Source: Clostridia bacterium (GTDB lineage Bacteria > Bacillota > Clostridia > Oscillospirales > Acutalibacteraceae). From it: a stretch of 6,511 bases of DNA. The notes beneath the pieces are model-generated. The model did not search any database, was not told the origin of the DNA, and saw only the letters and a list, made by a program, of their open reading frames with translations. The translations under genes and the position numbers were made by a program. Position 1 is the stretch's first letter; every line of letters begins with the position of its first letter. Positions 6,138 through 6,511 of this stretch are shown one piece after another. The DNA lies in contig JAFYNC010000095.1 in the NCBI GenBank assembly GCA_017549905.1, positions 1-6,511 of the forward strand. The letters are read 5' to 3'.

Positions 6138-6511
6138 TAAAAAGCACCCTTTTGAAGATAGGTTTTAAGCATTGTATATCTAAGTGTTTTGCGGTCATTT
6201 AATGCCATTTCGTCCCATATACACTCACTTCCGACAAGTATAAGCATCTTTTTAGCTCTGGTCACCGCAGTATACAAAAGATTTCTATATTTAAGCTTTT
6301 GCGGCACATCAAAAAGAGGTATTATTACATAATCATATTCACTACCCTGAGATTTATGAACAGTCACTGCATAAGCCAACTCTATCTGTCCTAAATCCTC
6401 TGAAAAATATGTAACCACCTTATCCTCAAAACGCGCCTTTAATATACCCGCTCTTGTATCAATATCTATTATATAACCTACATCCCCATTAAAAACGCCT
6501 GTACCGTATTC
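6137..6511 (-). CDS. recD2: RecD2-like DNA helicase, C-terminal end (5' end outside window)
   Basis: The frame is open from the right edge to the TAA at 6139-6137, giving 124 residues. My translation of 6511-6419 begins EYGTGVFNGDVGYIIDID, the RecD2-specific segment of helicase domain 2B. It continues into the SH3-containing end, QIELAYAVTVHKSQGSEYDYVIIP (helicase motif V region), and then LLYTAVTRAKKMLILVG (motif VI, with the arginine that contacts ATP). RecD2 is a superfamily 1B helicase that moves 5' to 3' on single-stranded DNA, outside the RecBCD complex, and has been linked to replication-fork maintenance and mismatch repair. The methionine-like GTG at 6418 is internal, not a start. The stop overlaps the comF ATG by one base. 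Other SF1 helicases share motif VI, but GVFNGD strongly favours RecD2. Confidence 0.9.
   Translation of the reverse strand, partial: EYGTGVFNGDVGYIIDIDTRAGILKARFEDKVVTYFSEDLGQIELAYAVTVHKSQGSEYDYVIIPLFDVPQKLKYRNLLYTAVTRAKKMLILVGSECIWDEMALNDRKTLRYTMLKTYLQKGAF

Overview
The window looks like chromosome from a low-GC, Gram-positive-type anaerobe of the Clostridia. This is inferred from the AT-rich composition, the MazF/EndoA, TypA and MreB-type proteins that resemble Firmicutes versions, and the gene order recD2-comF-mreB. No species can be named from the sequence alone. Every supported gene lies on the minus strand, so transcription runs from high to low coordinates, and the protein-coding part is densely packed.

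In transcription order the window holds: the C-terminal end of a RecD2-like helicase (6511-6137, cut by the window edge); a ComF-family phosphoribosyltransferase-like protein (6137-5421); an MreB-family actin (5443-4421); the ribosome-associated GTPase TypA/BipA (4401-2578); a DEDDh 3'-5' exonuclease with a C-terminal zinc ribbon (2578-1661); and a PflA/PflX-like radical SAM protein (about 1713-853). Adjacent genes in this run overlap or nearly touch. recD2/comF and typA/exonuclease share one base in TAATG junctions, comF/mreB overlap by 23 bp, and exonuclease/radical SAM overlap by about 53 bp. They therefore look like one translationally coupled operon mixing DNA processing, cell shape, translation and an uncharacterised radical enzyme. 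After a 121-bp gap comes a lone MazF/EndoA ribonuclease (731-387) with its own intrinsic terminator (351-382).

The left 350 bp are non-coding and are the most unusual part. A strong minus-strand sigma-A-type promoter (278-305) drives a leader of about 240 nt that ends in a tRNA-Leu gene, of which only the first 32 nt fall inside the window. The leader carries a 78-bp near-perfect direct repeat (11-88 and 184-261, 77 of 78 identical). Each copy contains a stable hairpin, a short AT-rich linker and the first 22 nt of the tRNA. The upstream copy therefore ends in a broken tRNA 5' fragment. A 95-bp spacer of different composition lies between the copies. No CRISPR array, intact insertion sequence or clear novel multi-gene system is present.
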